Positions 32,628 through 40,149 of a stretch of 44,426 nt of DNA are shown in pieces. The notes beneath the pieces were generated by a model. It saw only the letters and a list, made by a program, of their open reading frames with translations. It was not told the origin of the DNA and did not search any database. Every line of letters starts with the position of its first letter. The stretch's first letter is position 1. This DNA is from Nitrososphaerota archaeon. Lineage in GTDB: Archaea > Thermoproteota > Nitrososphaeria > Nitrososphaerales > Nitrosopumilaceae. The translations under genes and the position numbers were made by a program. The stretch spans positions 1-44,426 of the forward strand of contig JAJPKL010000016.1 in the NCBI GenBank assembly GCA_021323705.1, written 5' to 3'.

Positions 32628-32663
32628 TATATTAAATTCAAAACCTGAATATCATCAATGAAA
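32628..32663 (-). promoter_or_regulatory. Possible regulon-type promoter of the NAD salvage operon
   Basis: TATCA-TCAA-TGAAA at 32650-32663 (one mismatch) and an AT-rich TATA (TATATTAAA, plus-strand reading) at 32628-32636. Expected transcription start is near 32606, giving a 42-nt leader that contains an eight-codon mini-frame whose stop overlaps ATG 32564. Confidence 0.4.
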
Positions 32664-32733
32664 TATCTTCTCTTACGACCCGGGATTTCCTTTCGACTGG
32701 ACCCCTATTTTCTGAAGATTCAAGGTTCAGATA

Positions 32734-32749
32734 TTATCAAAAATGATAT
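32734..32749 (+). promoter_or_regulatory. TATCA-N4-TGATA box, perfect core (CBS at 32792)
   Basis: TTATCA-AAAA-TGATAT; core 32735-32748 is 43 nt before ATG 32792, with TATTTATC centred about 28 nt before the start. Confidence 0.78.
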
Positions 32750-32791
32750 TCATCATAGACATATTTATCTGAAAACCGGGAGGACAAAGTT

Positions 32792-33655
32792 ATGCGATTT
32801 GAACGCCCTGTCCTCTTAACTTCTATACTTAAAAAAGCAATCACGGTCACTCCAAGGACCAATGTTGTAGATGCCTTGGGCCTGTTATTGAGGTATGGAA
32901 TAAAACGCTTACCAGTTGTTAAGGATTCCAATGTGCCTGTAGGGATAATAACAGAGAAAGACCTGACAAGGGTGACCTCGTCGTTTAATGAGAAGAACAT
33001 TGGAGATATGCGAGTAGGAGATGTAATGTCTGAAAATCTTGTAACGGTAAAGAAAAACAATTCAATTTCTGGTTGTGCAAAGTTAATGAAAACAAACAAC
33101 ATAAGCTCAGTACTGGTACTAAACGAGGATGGTTCGCTAACGGGAATTGTCACCAAAACAGACCTAGTTGGAGCGTTTTTGATTAATGGCATAGCCAATG
33201 AAGAGGTGTCAAAATTCATGACGCGTAAAGTGGTCAGCGTAGATCCTAAAGACTTGCTTTTCGTGGCTCAGAGCGTGCTTGTAAACAACAAGATTTCAAG
33301 AGTAGTGGTAGTAAAAAATAAGAGGCCTGTAGGGATTATCACGTATAGGGATTTTCTTCCTGCAAAGACATCAAACTGGATACAAGAATATGCAGACACC
33401 GATGACCTGTATGAATTAAGAAATGCTCCAAGGATAAATGAATTTAATGCAAACAGCCTTGATCACGTATTGACATTTAGAGCAGAGGATATTATGACAC
33501 CTGCCCCTATAGTAATAAACAAAAATGAGTTCTTATTCAACGCTGCATTGCTAATGATTCGACATCAGATAAGCGGCCTACCTGTAATACATAATAAACT
33601 ATTGGTAGGGATCATCACAAAATCAGATATTGTAAATGCTATGATAGAAACATAG
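32792..33655 (+). CDS. Four-CBS-domain protein
   Basis: Protein of 287 residues with two CBS pairs (AITVTPRTNVVDALGLL, PVGIITEKDLTRVT, LTGIVTKTDLVGAF, PVGIITYRDFL, LVGIITKSDIVNAM). It resembles the 13044 protein, including the longer linker before the fourth repeat. Leaderless by TATA position. No catalytic domain. GGGAGG between TATA and ATG is probably incidental for a leaderless gene. Confidence 0.92.
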   Translation: MRFERPVLLTSILKKAITVTPRTNVVDALGLLLRYGIKRLPVVKDSNVPVGIITEKDLTRVTSSFNEKNIGDMRVGDVMSENLVTVKKNNSISGCAKLMKTNNISSVLVLNEDGSLTGIVTKTDLVGAFLINGIANEEVSKFMTRKVVSVDPKDLLFVAQSVLVNNKISRVVVVKNKRPVGIITYRDFLPAKTSNWIQEYADTDDLYELRNAPRINEFNANSLDHVLTFRAEDIMTPAPIVINKNEFLFNAALLMIRHQISGLPVIHNKLLVGIITKSDIVNAMIET

Positions 33656-33754
33656 TAAGAGTAGCTACTTTATTGGTTACTTTACAAAACATAATTTTTC
33701 AATTTTAAGACAATACTTATGAAGAATGCAAAGAATTAGTGAACTAGAGATTGC

Positions 33755-33874
33755 ATGACTATAAAATGCCAATGCACAGAATGTATATGTAACTCACAAC
33801 TCTACAAAGTAGACAAGGATGGAAAGTATCTCTGCTCTAGTTGCAGACTAGGAAAACACAATCACACAGACTGA
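33755..33874 (+). CDS. Metallothionein-like mini-protein, 39 residues
   Basis: Thirty-nine residues with seven Cys and two His: CQCTECICNSQLY, then GKYLCSSCRLGKHNH. The spacing C-x-C-x2-C-x-C followed by Y-x-C-x2-C-x3-GxHxH matches the first half of bacterial SmtA/BmtA metallothioneins, which bind zinc, copper or cadmium. The second cysteine cluster of SmtA is missing, so only a small metal cluster could form. No convincing TATA box stands 26 nt before the ATG, so a short leader is likely. Too short for most gene finders. Confidence 0.7.
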   Translation: MTIKCQCTECICNSQLYKVDKDGKYLCSSCRLGKHNHTD

Positions 33875-33900
33875 TTTTAAAATCATCCTCGAATAAGATG

Positions 33901-33916
33901 TTATCAATTTTGATAA
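33901..33916 (+). promoter_or_regulatory. TATCA-N4-TGATA box, perfect palindrome (small RNA 2)
   Basis: TTATCAA-TT-TTGATAA, same core as the Hsp20 copy at 16613. TTTTTATTAATTG centred near 33932 is the TATA; box + 44 gives a start at 33959. Confidence 0.75.
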
Positions 33917-33958
33917 TCGTGATCATTTTTTTATTAATTGACTCCGTATAGTATCGGG

Positions 33959-34067
33959 TAATAACCAAACAAGAAAAAACACAAATCCAAAAGATCTGTG
34001 TTTCTAAGATAACTGGTGACCAAAGGATCACAAAGATCTGAATCTTGCACGGTTGTTGCCCCTTTTT
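33959..34067 (+). ncRNA. Candidate structured small RNA 2 (two-copy family)
   Basis: Partner of 29970-30078. Hairpins: AAACACA/TGTGTTT (33977-34003), at the same offset as the unrelated-sequence hairpin of copy 1; GTGACC-AAAG-GATCAC (34016-34031, one C-A mismatch); AAGAT-CTGA-ATCTT (34033-34046). The 3' end GCCCCTTTTT looks like a terminator and touches the next promoter box at 34065. The UspA gene at 34121 has its own box and TATA (34091-34099), so this RNA is probably a separate transcript. A spurious frame through it (from 34016) is not expected to be coding. Confidence 0.68.
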
Positions 34068-34078
34068 CAACTCTGATA
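34065..34078 (+). promoter_or_regulatory. TATCA-N4-TGATA box (UspA at 34121)
   Basis: TTTCA-ACTC-TGATA, one mismatch, 42 nt before ATG 34121. It overlaps the T-run that would end small RNA 2. Confidence 0.65.
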
Positions 34079-34120
34079 ATTTGCAGATCTATAATATATC
34101 ACATCAAACAAGAAAACATA

Positions 34121-34552
34121 ATGCTACAAAATAGATTCAAAAAAATCCTCGTTCCACTTGATGGTTCCCTGAACTCTATAAGAGGATTAAATGAGGCCAT
34201 ATCACTTGCTAGACAAAGTGATGCAACGATAACCGGTATTCACATAATGCCAAATTTTTCACCTAAAGTAGCAAAGATTCTAAAATCATATAGAGCGGGG
34301 TTGCTAAAAAACGCACAAAAAATTATGTCCCACGCACAAACTAGTACTGCAAGGCATGGTATTTCCTTTAATGAAAAAATTGCCGTATCAGGAGATGTTG
34401 TAAAAACAATAGCATCTTATGCAAAATCAAGTAAATCCGACATCATAGTCATAGGTTCTAGAGGCGAAGGTTCTCCCCATGCGGAATATCTGGGAAGCGT
34501 CGCAAACGGCGTACTTCACGAATCCAAAGTGCCAGTCCTCGTTGTAAAGTAA
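34121..34552 (+). CDS. Universal stress protein (UspA family)
   Basis: UspA protein of 143 residues: KKILVPLDGSLNSIRGL at the start, ATP loop GSRGEGSPHAEYLGSVANGV, VPVLVVK end. The loop has SPHA where most have GFKK, a small change in the ATP region. The frame extends upstream to 34016 through small RNA 2, but ATG 34121 is right: ATAATATAT is 26 nt and the regulon box 42 nt before it. Confidence 0.92.
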   Translation: MLQNRFKKILVPLDGSLNSIRGLNEAISLARQSDATITGIHIMPNFSPKVAKILKSYRAGLLKNAQKIMSHAQTSTARHGISFNEKIAVSGDVVKTIASYAKSSKSDIIVIGSRGEGSPHAEYLGSVANGVLHESKVPVLVVK

Positions 34553-34592
34553 TACAATGGGTCTAGAAAGTATTCGATTACAAACTGGTTAT

Positions 34593-34606
34593 TTTCAACA
34601 ATGATA
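34593..34606 (+). promoter_or_regulatory. TATCA-N4-TGATA box (membrane protein at 34648)
   Basis: TTTCA-ACAA-TGATA, one mismatch, 41 nt before ATG 34648, with TAATAAAG near 34622 as TATA. It also picks this ATG over 34627. Confidence 0.6.
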
Positions 34607-34647
34607 TTCTGCTATCTCCTAATAAAGTGAAAAGCTCTATTGCTAAC

Positions 34648-35089
34648 ATGGAAAAGCGACCTTCTGGAATAACAGTTTTGAGCGCTACAACAATAGCTGC
34701 TGCAATACTAATGATAATCAACGGTTCAATTCTTGCTACCGTTCCTGCCCAGAGAGTGTCAAACTATGAATTTCTGGGAATGCAAGTTCATACGCCGTCA
34801 TATCTTGCTCCCACCATTATTTATGGCCTAGGAGTTGTGATGTTTGTGATAGGAATTTCATCCTTCTTTGTAGCATATGGATTGCTGAGGGGGATATCGA
34901 TGGGCCAGAGTCAGCATGATGACTTTTACAAGTATAGGAATTGGAATCTTTGTTGCAATGGCTACCATGTTAAACATATTTGAGATTGCAAATCTAGTAA
35001 TTAACGGCAGTATCTTGCTTTATCTATTCAAACCAAATGTCAGGTCATACTTTAAAAGCGCCACGCCTACTGCATCTCAAACCCATTGA
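34648..35089 (+). pseudogene. Four-helix membrane protein broken by a +1 frameshift
   Basis: The first frame (to 34983) gives three membrane helices (VLSATTIAAAILMIINGSIL, YLAPTIIYGLGVVMFVIGIS, SSFFVAYGLLRG) and then a non-membrane tail. Dropping one G from the five-G run at 34889-34893 joins it to the frame GYRWARVSMMTFTSIGIGIF and on to a stop at 35089, giving about 146 residues with a fourth helix and a basic end (LYLFKPNVRSYFK). This reads as one small integral membrane protein of unknown function. The shift lies in a homopolymer, so sequencing error, a recent mutation or slippage are all possible. Confidence 0.65.
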
Positions 35090-35249
35090 AACAGAACTGC
35101 AACGCGAACGGCTAATTTATCAAAAATTGCCCACATCTTGCGTTGTAGCATTCGTAATATAATGCCAAAGTGGAAATAGCCATTTTTGGAATGGCAAAAA
35201 CAAGTAGATAAATCTCATTTTATAAGAACAGCCTGTATATTACAATGTA

Positions 35250-36191
35250 CTGATTTCAAATCATAACGGCATTAGATGTATAAATGAAAATTGTTCGGCA
35301 AATTCGCTTGTGTCTGACATCAATTCTGGTGAGGTAGTATGCTCTCAATGCGGTTCAGTATTGGTGGAAAAAGCTGAAATCGCAGGTCCTGACACTCATG
35401 CCTATACTACGGAAGAATATTTTGAAAAAACAAGAACTGGTTCCAAATCGTCGCTTGCATGGGATGATATGGGTCTTTCAACACTCATCGATTCTAAAGA
35501 CAAGGATGCGGGAGGAAATTCATTATCAAGTGAAATAAAAAATACATTTAATCGACTCAGAATATGGGACGCAAGAAGCAAGTCCGATTCTACTGATAGA
35601 AGCCTAAGAAAGGCATTTACGATTCTTAATTCTGCCAAATCAAAATTATCTTTATCAGATACTATAGTGGAAAAGGCCGCTTACTATTACCGAAAGATAC
35701 TGATAAAGAAAATGACCCGAGGAAGAAATATTGCGGGGATGGCCCTAGCCTCGCTTTACCTTGCCTGCAGAGAAGCAAATACTCCAAGGACAGTGCAAGA
35801 TATCGCAGATGCAGGAAATATAAGCGTCAAGCTATTGTCAAAGCATGTTAGGATATTAATCCGAGCCTTGGATCTAACCGTTGAATCCTATAATTCTGCC
35901 CATTTCATAAACAGGATATCCTCCTCTGCAGGTGTTAGTGAAAAAACTGTAAGATGTGCACTAGAGCTTTTAGAAAAAACAAAGGAAAATGGATTTGCAT
36001 TAGGGAAGAACCCGGTTGCGCTTGCAGCTACGGTTCTTTATCTGGCATGTATGGTAAATTCAGAAAAGCTGACTCAAAAGAAGATTGCTCTAGCGGCTGG
36101 AGTAAGTAGCGTTACTATAAGAAATAGGTCCATGCCACTTATCAAAATTTTAGGAATTAAGGAACTTTTAACCAAACACGCAATAGTGTAA
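35250..36191 (+). CDS. tfb: Transcription initiation factor TFB (TFIIB-like)
   Basis: General transcription factor that bridges TBP-TATA and RNA polymerase. Two cyclin repeats cover about residues 115-310 (RGRNIAGMALASLYLACREA, KNPVALAATVLYLACMV), with a C-terminal helix-turn-helix (TQKKIALAAGVSSVTIRNR). The first canonical start, GTG 35310, would lose half the N-terminal zinc ribbon; upstream in the same frame lie RCINENC and SANSLV, completing C-x4-C...C-x2-C. No ATG/GTG/TTG exists between the stop at 35223 and 35310. CTG 35250 is chosen because TTTATAAG is 27-28 nt upstream. Thaumarchaea usually have several TFBs. Confidence 0.85.
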   Translation: MISNHNGIRCINENCSANSLVSDINSGEVVCSQCGSVLVEKAEIAGPDTHAYTTEEYFEKTRTGSKSSLAWDDMGLSTLIDSKDKDAGGNSLSSEIKNTFNRLRIWDARSKSDSTDRSLRKAFTILNSAKSKLSLSDTIVEKAAYYYRKILIKKMTRGRNIAGMALASLYLACREANTPRTVQDIADAGNISVKLLSKHVRILIRALDLTVESYNSAHFINRISSSAGVSEKTVRCALELLEKTKENGFALGKNPVALAATVLYLACMVNSEKLTQKKIALAAGVSSVTIRNRSMPLIKILGIKELLTKHAIV

Positions 36192-36346
36192 TGGGCAAAC
36201 CCAAAACAAAGCCTCTCAAGTCGCCGCATCTGACTATTATTTATTAATACCTTGCAATAATCTTCGGTCTAATTTTCAAGATCACGTGTGTGACCCAAGA
36301 TGCAGAAGCTATCGAATCGCAAAATCTGGGAACAGCAAATAGAAAT

Positions 36347-36360
36347 TATCACAAATGAGA
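36347..36360 (+). promoter_or_regulatory. TATCA-N4-TGATA box (gene at 36411 and RNR)
   Basis: TATCA-CAAA-TGAGA, one mismatch. TTTATTA centres 17 nt further on, predicting a start near 36404 and a 7-nt leader; the box is 50 nt from ATG 36411, the one clear departure from 41-44. Confidence 0.55.
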
Positions 36361-36410
36361 ATCTTTTTCCGGATTTATTAGATACATCCGCAATAGCTTT
36401 TTGAGAGAAA

Positions 36411-36638
36411 ATGAGTAGTAAAAGCAAACACAAAACAATACACGTGGATGAGGCAGACAGAGGATTGTGCTACTGTGGTAAACCAGCATCATTTAAGGTT
36501 GGTCTATGGGCAGATGTTCCACCTACGGCAGAAGACGTTAAACAGAGCTGGTGCGCCATTTTGATCTGCAGAGACTGCAATGCCAGACATAGGTGGGTTG
36601 ACGAACAAGAATTACCTGATACTTATCTAGGATACTAG
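36411..36638 (+). CDS. Small putative zinc-binding protein, 75 residues
   Basis: Soluble protein with CYCGKPASF near residue 20 and CRDCNARHRW near 53, i.e. two cysteine pairs likely forming a zinc site, plus a single Cys in SWCAILI between them. Family not recognised. It lies 15 bp before the ribonucleotide reductase gene on the same strand, so it may be co-transcribed and act with it (inference). Confidence 0.7.
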   Translation: MSSKSKHKTIHVDEADRGLCYCGKPASFKVGLWADVPPTAEDVKQSWCAILICRDCNARHRWVDEQELPDTYLGY

Positions 36639-36653
36639 GATCTAAATATTTGC

Positions 36654-39593
36654 ATGACTCAGAAAATCTTTGGAATAAAAAACGATTTAGGGCTGAGCAC
36701 AAATGCAATCAAGGTTCTACAGAGGCGTTACCTACTCCAAAATGAAAAAGGAGAAATTCTTGAAACACCATCACAATTATTTCGAAGAGTCGCACGAACT
36801 GTTGCTTCTGTAGAAACAAAATATGGACAAAAGGAGGATGTGAAGAAGACAGAGGATGAATTTTACAAAGTGATGTCAAGATTGGAATTTTTGCCAAATA
36901 CGCCAACTCTGATGAACGCTGGTACAAAGGTAGGACAGCTGTCTGCATGTTTTGTCATACCAGTTGGAGATTCATTACCCGAAATCTTTGATGCGGTAAA
37001 ATGGACTGCTATAATTCATCAAAGTGGAGGCGGAACAGGTTTCAATTTCAGCCACCTCAGACCGCAGGGAGATTCCGTAAAATCAACAGGTGGTATAGCT
37101 TCTGGCCCTGTTAGATTTATGACAATATTTGACAAGACAACAGAGGTAATAAAACAGGGAGGCAAACGACGTGGGGCTAACATGGGGATTCTACGGGTAG
37201 ATCATCCTGACATAATGGAATTCATTGTATGCAAGTCAAAAGAAGGGTTTCTTTCAAACTTTAACATTTCAGTTGCAATAACTGATGCGTTCATGGATGC
37301 AGTAAAAAGAAACAGCGAATATTCCCTCATTAATCCTAGAACCAACCAAATTGTAGGCAAATTAAATGCAAGAAAAGTTTTTGATCTTATAATAACAAAC
37401 GCATGGAAAAATGGAGACCCAGGAATCATTTTCATAGAACGGATAAACAAGTCAAATCCCACGCCCAGTCTTGGAGAAATAGAGGCAACTAATCCATGCG
37501 TGACAGGAGACACATTGGTATCTACAAACCAAGGATTAGTACAGATAAAAGATATTGCGGAAAATTATTCTGAGGTAGTAGTGGCTACGAACATACAAAG
37601 TGGGAACCAGCAACTACTTTCCTTCAAACATGCAAGGGCATTTAAGACAGGAAGAAAAGAAGCATTCAAGATCGAAACAGAATCTGGGTATGAAGTTACC
37701 GCAACGGCTGATCACAAATTCCTCACGAAAAACGGTTGGAAAGAATTGAAGGATCTGACAGTTTTCGACGAACTAATTTTGCAAAACTCTGAGGGAAAAT
37801 TCTCGAACAATTCAAAGTTGCCATTTGAATTTAATAACAAGAGGGATTGGGACATCGAGTTGGGAAGAGTCATTGGGTGGCTTATAGGTGATGTGTGGCT
37901 TGTGGACGGAAAAAACTTGAGAGTTGGTTTTACTTTTGGCAATGATGACAAACAAGTCTTCAGTTATCTTAAACCGACAATCAATAAATTATACGGCTCT
38001 GAAATAAAAGAAGTCGAAAGATCTGGAACCGTCGTTCACCTATCGTATCATTCGAAAAAGTTTATCGAGTTTTTCAAAAATCTGGGTGTTCTGGCTTGGA
38101 CCTCTGAAACGAAAGAAGTTCCGTCCTCGATTTTCACCGCAACTAGGGAGGGTGTTATTGGATTCCTACAGGGACTTTTCAGCTCCGATGGCACTGTTGG
38201 CTATGACAAAGAAAAGGGAAATTATTACATCAGACTCAGCTCCAAATCTAAGAAGCTTCTGAAACAAGTCCAGCTCCTCCTCCTAAACCTTGGAATAAAA
38301 TCCAAGATTTACGAAAGACATAGAGAAAGAAGGGTAACCTTCAGCTACAGGAACATCAAAGGGGAGCTGAATCTTTACGAAGACGATGGGTTACTCTGGG
38401 AGCTTCACATAAGCAAAGACATGATTCCGGTATTCCTTCAAAAGATCGGATTTCTCTGCAACAAAAATGAGGAAAAATTAAAAAAAATCAGAAACGTAAA
38501 CTTCCATAGGACAAGTTTCACAGACAGGGTTTTCTCTAAGGAATCCATAGGAACTGTGGACGTCTTCGACTTGACAGAGTCTGAGACTCATTCCTTCATT
38601 GCTAATGGGATAGTTGTACATAATTGTGGAGAACAACCATTACTTTCATGGGAATCATGTAATCTAGGCTCTATCAACCTATCAAAAGTAGTGAAAAATG
38701 GAAAGATAAACTGGAAAAAACTTGGACAATTAGTTAGCCTAGGAGTTAGATTTTTGGATAATGTAATTGATGTAAACAAATACCCAGCGCCACAGATAGA
38801 AAGGATTACACTAGCAAATAGGAAGATTGGAATCGGTGTTATGGGTTTTGCTGACGCCTTGATACAGATGAACATACCATACAATTCAAAAAAAGCACTT
38901 GAGCTGGGAGAAAAAATAATGAAATTTATCCAATCCGAAGGTCGTAATACTTCTCAAAAACTAGGAAAGGAACGAGGTAATTTCCCCAATTTTGACCAAA
39001 GCGTTTGGAGAAAAAAGTTCCGTACTCTACGTAATGCAACTGTAACAACCGTCGCACCAACGGGAACCATTTCGATTATAGCTGGCTGTTCTTCAGGAAT
39101 TGAACCTATTTTTGCTGTATCATATGTAAGAAACGTGATGGAAGGAACAAGACTACAAGAAACCAACCCGTATTTTGAAAAGATTGCAAAGAAAAGAGGC
39201 TTTTATTCATCTGAACTGTTACATGAAATCTTGAAGAATGGTTCAGTACAATGCATCAAGAAAATTCCAAAAAATATCAAAAAAGTATTCGTTACATCTT
39301 TGGACATTAAACCAGACTTTCATATAAGAATGCAGGCTGCATTTCAAAAATATACCGATAATGCGGTAAGCAAGACAGTCAATTTACCACAAACTGCTAC
39401 TCCAGATGATGTAAGAAATGCCTACCTGCTTGCATATAGGCTGAAATCAAAAGGTGTAACTGTTTATAGATACAACAGCAAACCAGACCAAGTTTTAACA
39501 ATTGAAATTCCAGACAAGTTATCAAATAAAAGCCAGGTTGTGGCCGATTCTGAATTTGGTGGTGGATGCGAGGGAATTGTCTGCCCACACTAG
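36654..39593 (+). CDS. nrdJ: Adenosylcobalamin-dependent ribonucleotide reductase (class II) with intein
   Basis: Reduces ribonucleotides to deoxyribonucleotides. Of 979 encoded residues, 376 are an intein (282-657) and the spliced enzyme has about 603. Extein motifs: LPNTPTLMNAG, SACFVIPVGDS, HQSGGGTGFNFS, RRGANMGIL, the NPCGEQPL active site (its Cys at 38625-38627 is the thiyl-radical cysteine by homology), and APTGTISIIAGCSSGIEP. The C-terminus GGGCEGIVCPH carries the redox-active cysteine pair. It needs B12, which many thaumarchaea make. The intein separates the active site, so the precursor cannot be active before splicing. The 75-residue gene is 15 bp upstream. Confidence 0.94.
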   Translation: MTQKIFGIKNDLGLSTNAIKVLQRRYLLQNEKGEILETPSQLFRRVARTVASVETKYGQKEDVKKTEDEFYKVMSRLEFLPNTPTLMNAGTKVGQLSACFVIPVGDSLPEIFDAVKWTAIIHQSGGGTGFNFSHLRPQGDSVKSTGGIASGPVRFMTIFDKTTEVIKQGGKRRGANMGILRVDHPDIMEFIVCKSKEGFLSNFNISVAITDAFMDAVKRNSEYSLINPRTNQIVGKLNARKVFDLIITNAWKNGDPGIIFIERINKSNPTPSLGEIEATNPCVTGDTLVSTNQGLVQIKDIAENYSEVVVATNIQSGNQQLLSFKHARAFKTGRKEAFKIETESGYEVTATADHKFLTKNGWKELKDLTVFDELILQNSEGKFSNNSKLPFEFNNKRDWDIELGRVIGWLIGDVWLVDGKNLRVGFTFGNDDKQVFSYLKPTINKLYGSEIKEVERSGTVVHLSYHSKKFIEFFKNLGVLAWTSETKEVPSSIFTATREGVIGFLQGLFSSDGTVGYDKEKGNYYIRLSSKSKKLLKQVQLLLLNLGIKSKIYERHRERRVTFSYRNIKGELNLYEDDGLLWELHISKDMIPVFLQKIGFLCNKNEEKLKKIRNVNFHRTSFTDRVFSKESIGTVDVFDLTESETHSFIANGIVVHNCGEQPLLSWESCNLGSINLSKVVKNGKINWKKLGQLVSLGVRFLDNVIDVNKYPAPQIERITLANRKIGIGVMGFADALIQMNIPYNSKKALELGEKIMKFIQSEGRNTSQKLGKERGNFPNFDQSVWRKKFRTLRNATVTTVAPTGTISIIAGCSSGIEPIFAVSYVRNVMEGTRLQETNPYFEKIAKKRGFYSSELLHEILKNGSVQCIKKIPKNIKKVFVTSLDIKPDFHIRMQAAFQKYTDNAVSKTVNLPQTATPDDVRNAYLLAYRLKSKGVTVYRYNSKPDQVLTIEIPDKLSNKSQVVADSEFGGGCEGIVCPH
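37497..38624 (+). mobile_element. Intein with LAGLIDADG homing endonuclease, in nrdJ
   Basis: In-frame insertion of 376 residues. Splicing motifs: Cys1 in CVTGDTLV (block A), TATADHKFLT (block B), VDVFDLTESETHSFIANG (block F) and terminal VVHN with Cys+1 (block G). Between lie two LAGLIDADG-type segments, RVIGWLIGDVWLVDG and FLQGLFSSDG, both keeping the acidic residue; the first has GDVW instead of the commoner GDG. All splicing residues are present, so it should be active. Codon use is visibly more C-rich than the flanking extein, consistent with recent entry. Confidence 0.92.
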
Positions 39594-39657
39594 ATCAATT
39601 ACTATTGAAAACACGTAACTATTTTTTGAACTGTAGGATCAAAAAAATAGAAGATGA

Positions 39658-39879
39658 TTAGAGTTTGCTGTTTTTTGCTTCTTCAAGCAGCAATTCGCGT
39701 AACATGCCTGCGTGTCTTTCTTCATCTGCTCTAATAGTCTGCCAGATTGATTCTGCCTTTGTATCACGTGCATTTCTCGCGTCTTCAATATATTTGCCTA
39801 CGTGAGACAGGAACTCTAATTTTTTTGCAAGTTGCTTTGTTATGTTATAACAGTTGTCTGTTAAACAGAGTTTTTGCAT
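39658..39879 (-). CDS. Ferritin-like mini-protein, 73 residues
   Basis: Short helical protein containing IEDARNARDTKAES and ADEERHAGMLRELL; the E-x2-H in a long helix looks like one half of a ferritin/rubrerythrin four-helix bundle, so a homodimer would be needed to build a di-iron site (inference). Cysteines in KLCLTDNCYN are at the start. TTTAAT about 28 nt and the regulon box 43 nt before the ATG support the gene. A truncated remnant of a longer ferritin is the alternative, but the intact promoter argues for function. Confidence 0.68.
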   Translation of the reverse strand: MQKLCLTDNCYNITKQLAKKLEFLSHVGKYIEDARNARDTKAESIWQTIRADEERHAGMLRELLLEEAKNSKL

Positions 39880-39922
39880 TGCTGTATGCTCTACAAAATC
39901 GTACTTTAATACTGAACTTGAT

Positions 39923-39936
39923 TATCATTTGTGAAA
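39923..39936 (-). promoter_or_regulatory. TATCA-N4-TGATA box (ferritin-like gene)
   Basis: TATCA-TTTG-TGAAA, one mismatch, 43 nt before ATG 39879. It is embedded in a longer ATCATTT/AAATGAT inverted repeat. No gene is visible in the rest of 39880-40100. Confidence 0.65.
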
Positions 39937-40100
39937 ATGATTCATTGTAAAGGAGAACTGAAGAAAAGGATAAAAAATTTATGAATACTATGCCTAAAAG
40001 TTGGTTGAATGTCAAAGTTGAGAATTGTATTTGCATCTTAAATAATTTCATGCCGTATACATGTTGGGTAACTTTGCAAGTGATAGACTAGTTACTTTAT

Positions 40101-40125
40101 GTCCTCCGCATGATTTTCGGAGGAT
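40101..40125 (-). terminator. Hairpin downstream of phaC
   Basis: TCCTCCG (40102-40108) pairs with CGGAGGA (40118-40124), 25 nt beyond the phaC stop. T-rich DNA follows only on the plus strand, so this may act as a processing or stability hairpin rather than a classical terminator. Confidence 0.5.
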
Positions 40126-40149
40126 CATTTTATTATCAATAAATATTGG

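Noticed and set aside
33697-33710. Regulon box before the metallothionein-like gene (TTTCA-ATTT-TAAGA)
   Set aside because: Three mismatches and no TATA at the required position, although the distance (44 nt) fits.
29970-34067. Riboswitch or 5' leader reading of the two RNAs
   Set aside because: Both downstream genes have their own TATA about 26-27 nt before the start codon, and T-rich ends close the RNAs before those promoters.
35179-35195. GCCATT-TTTGG-AATGGC inverted repeat upstream of TFB
   Set aside because: Could be an operator or a terminator of the preceding gene, but a single copy with no positional support.
39981-40091. Plus-strand 36-codon frame between the ferritin-like gene and phaC
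   Set aside because: No promoter or recognisable protein features; composition looks random.
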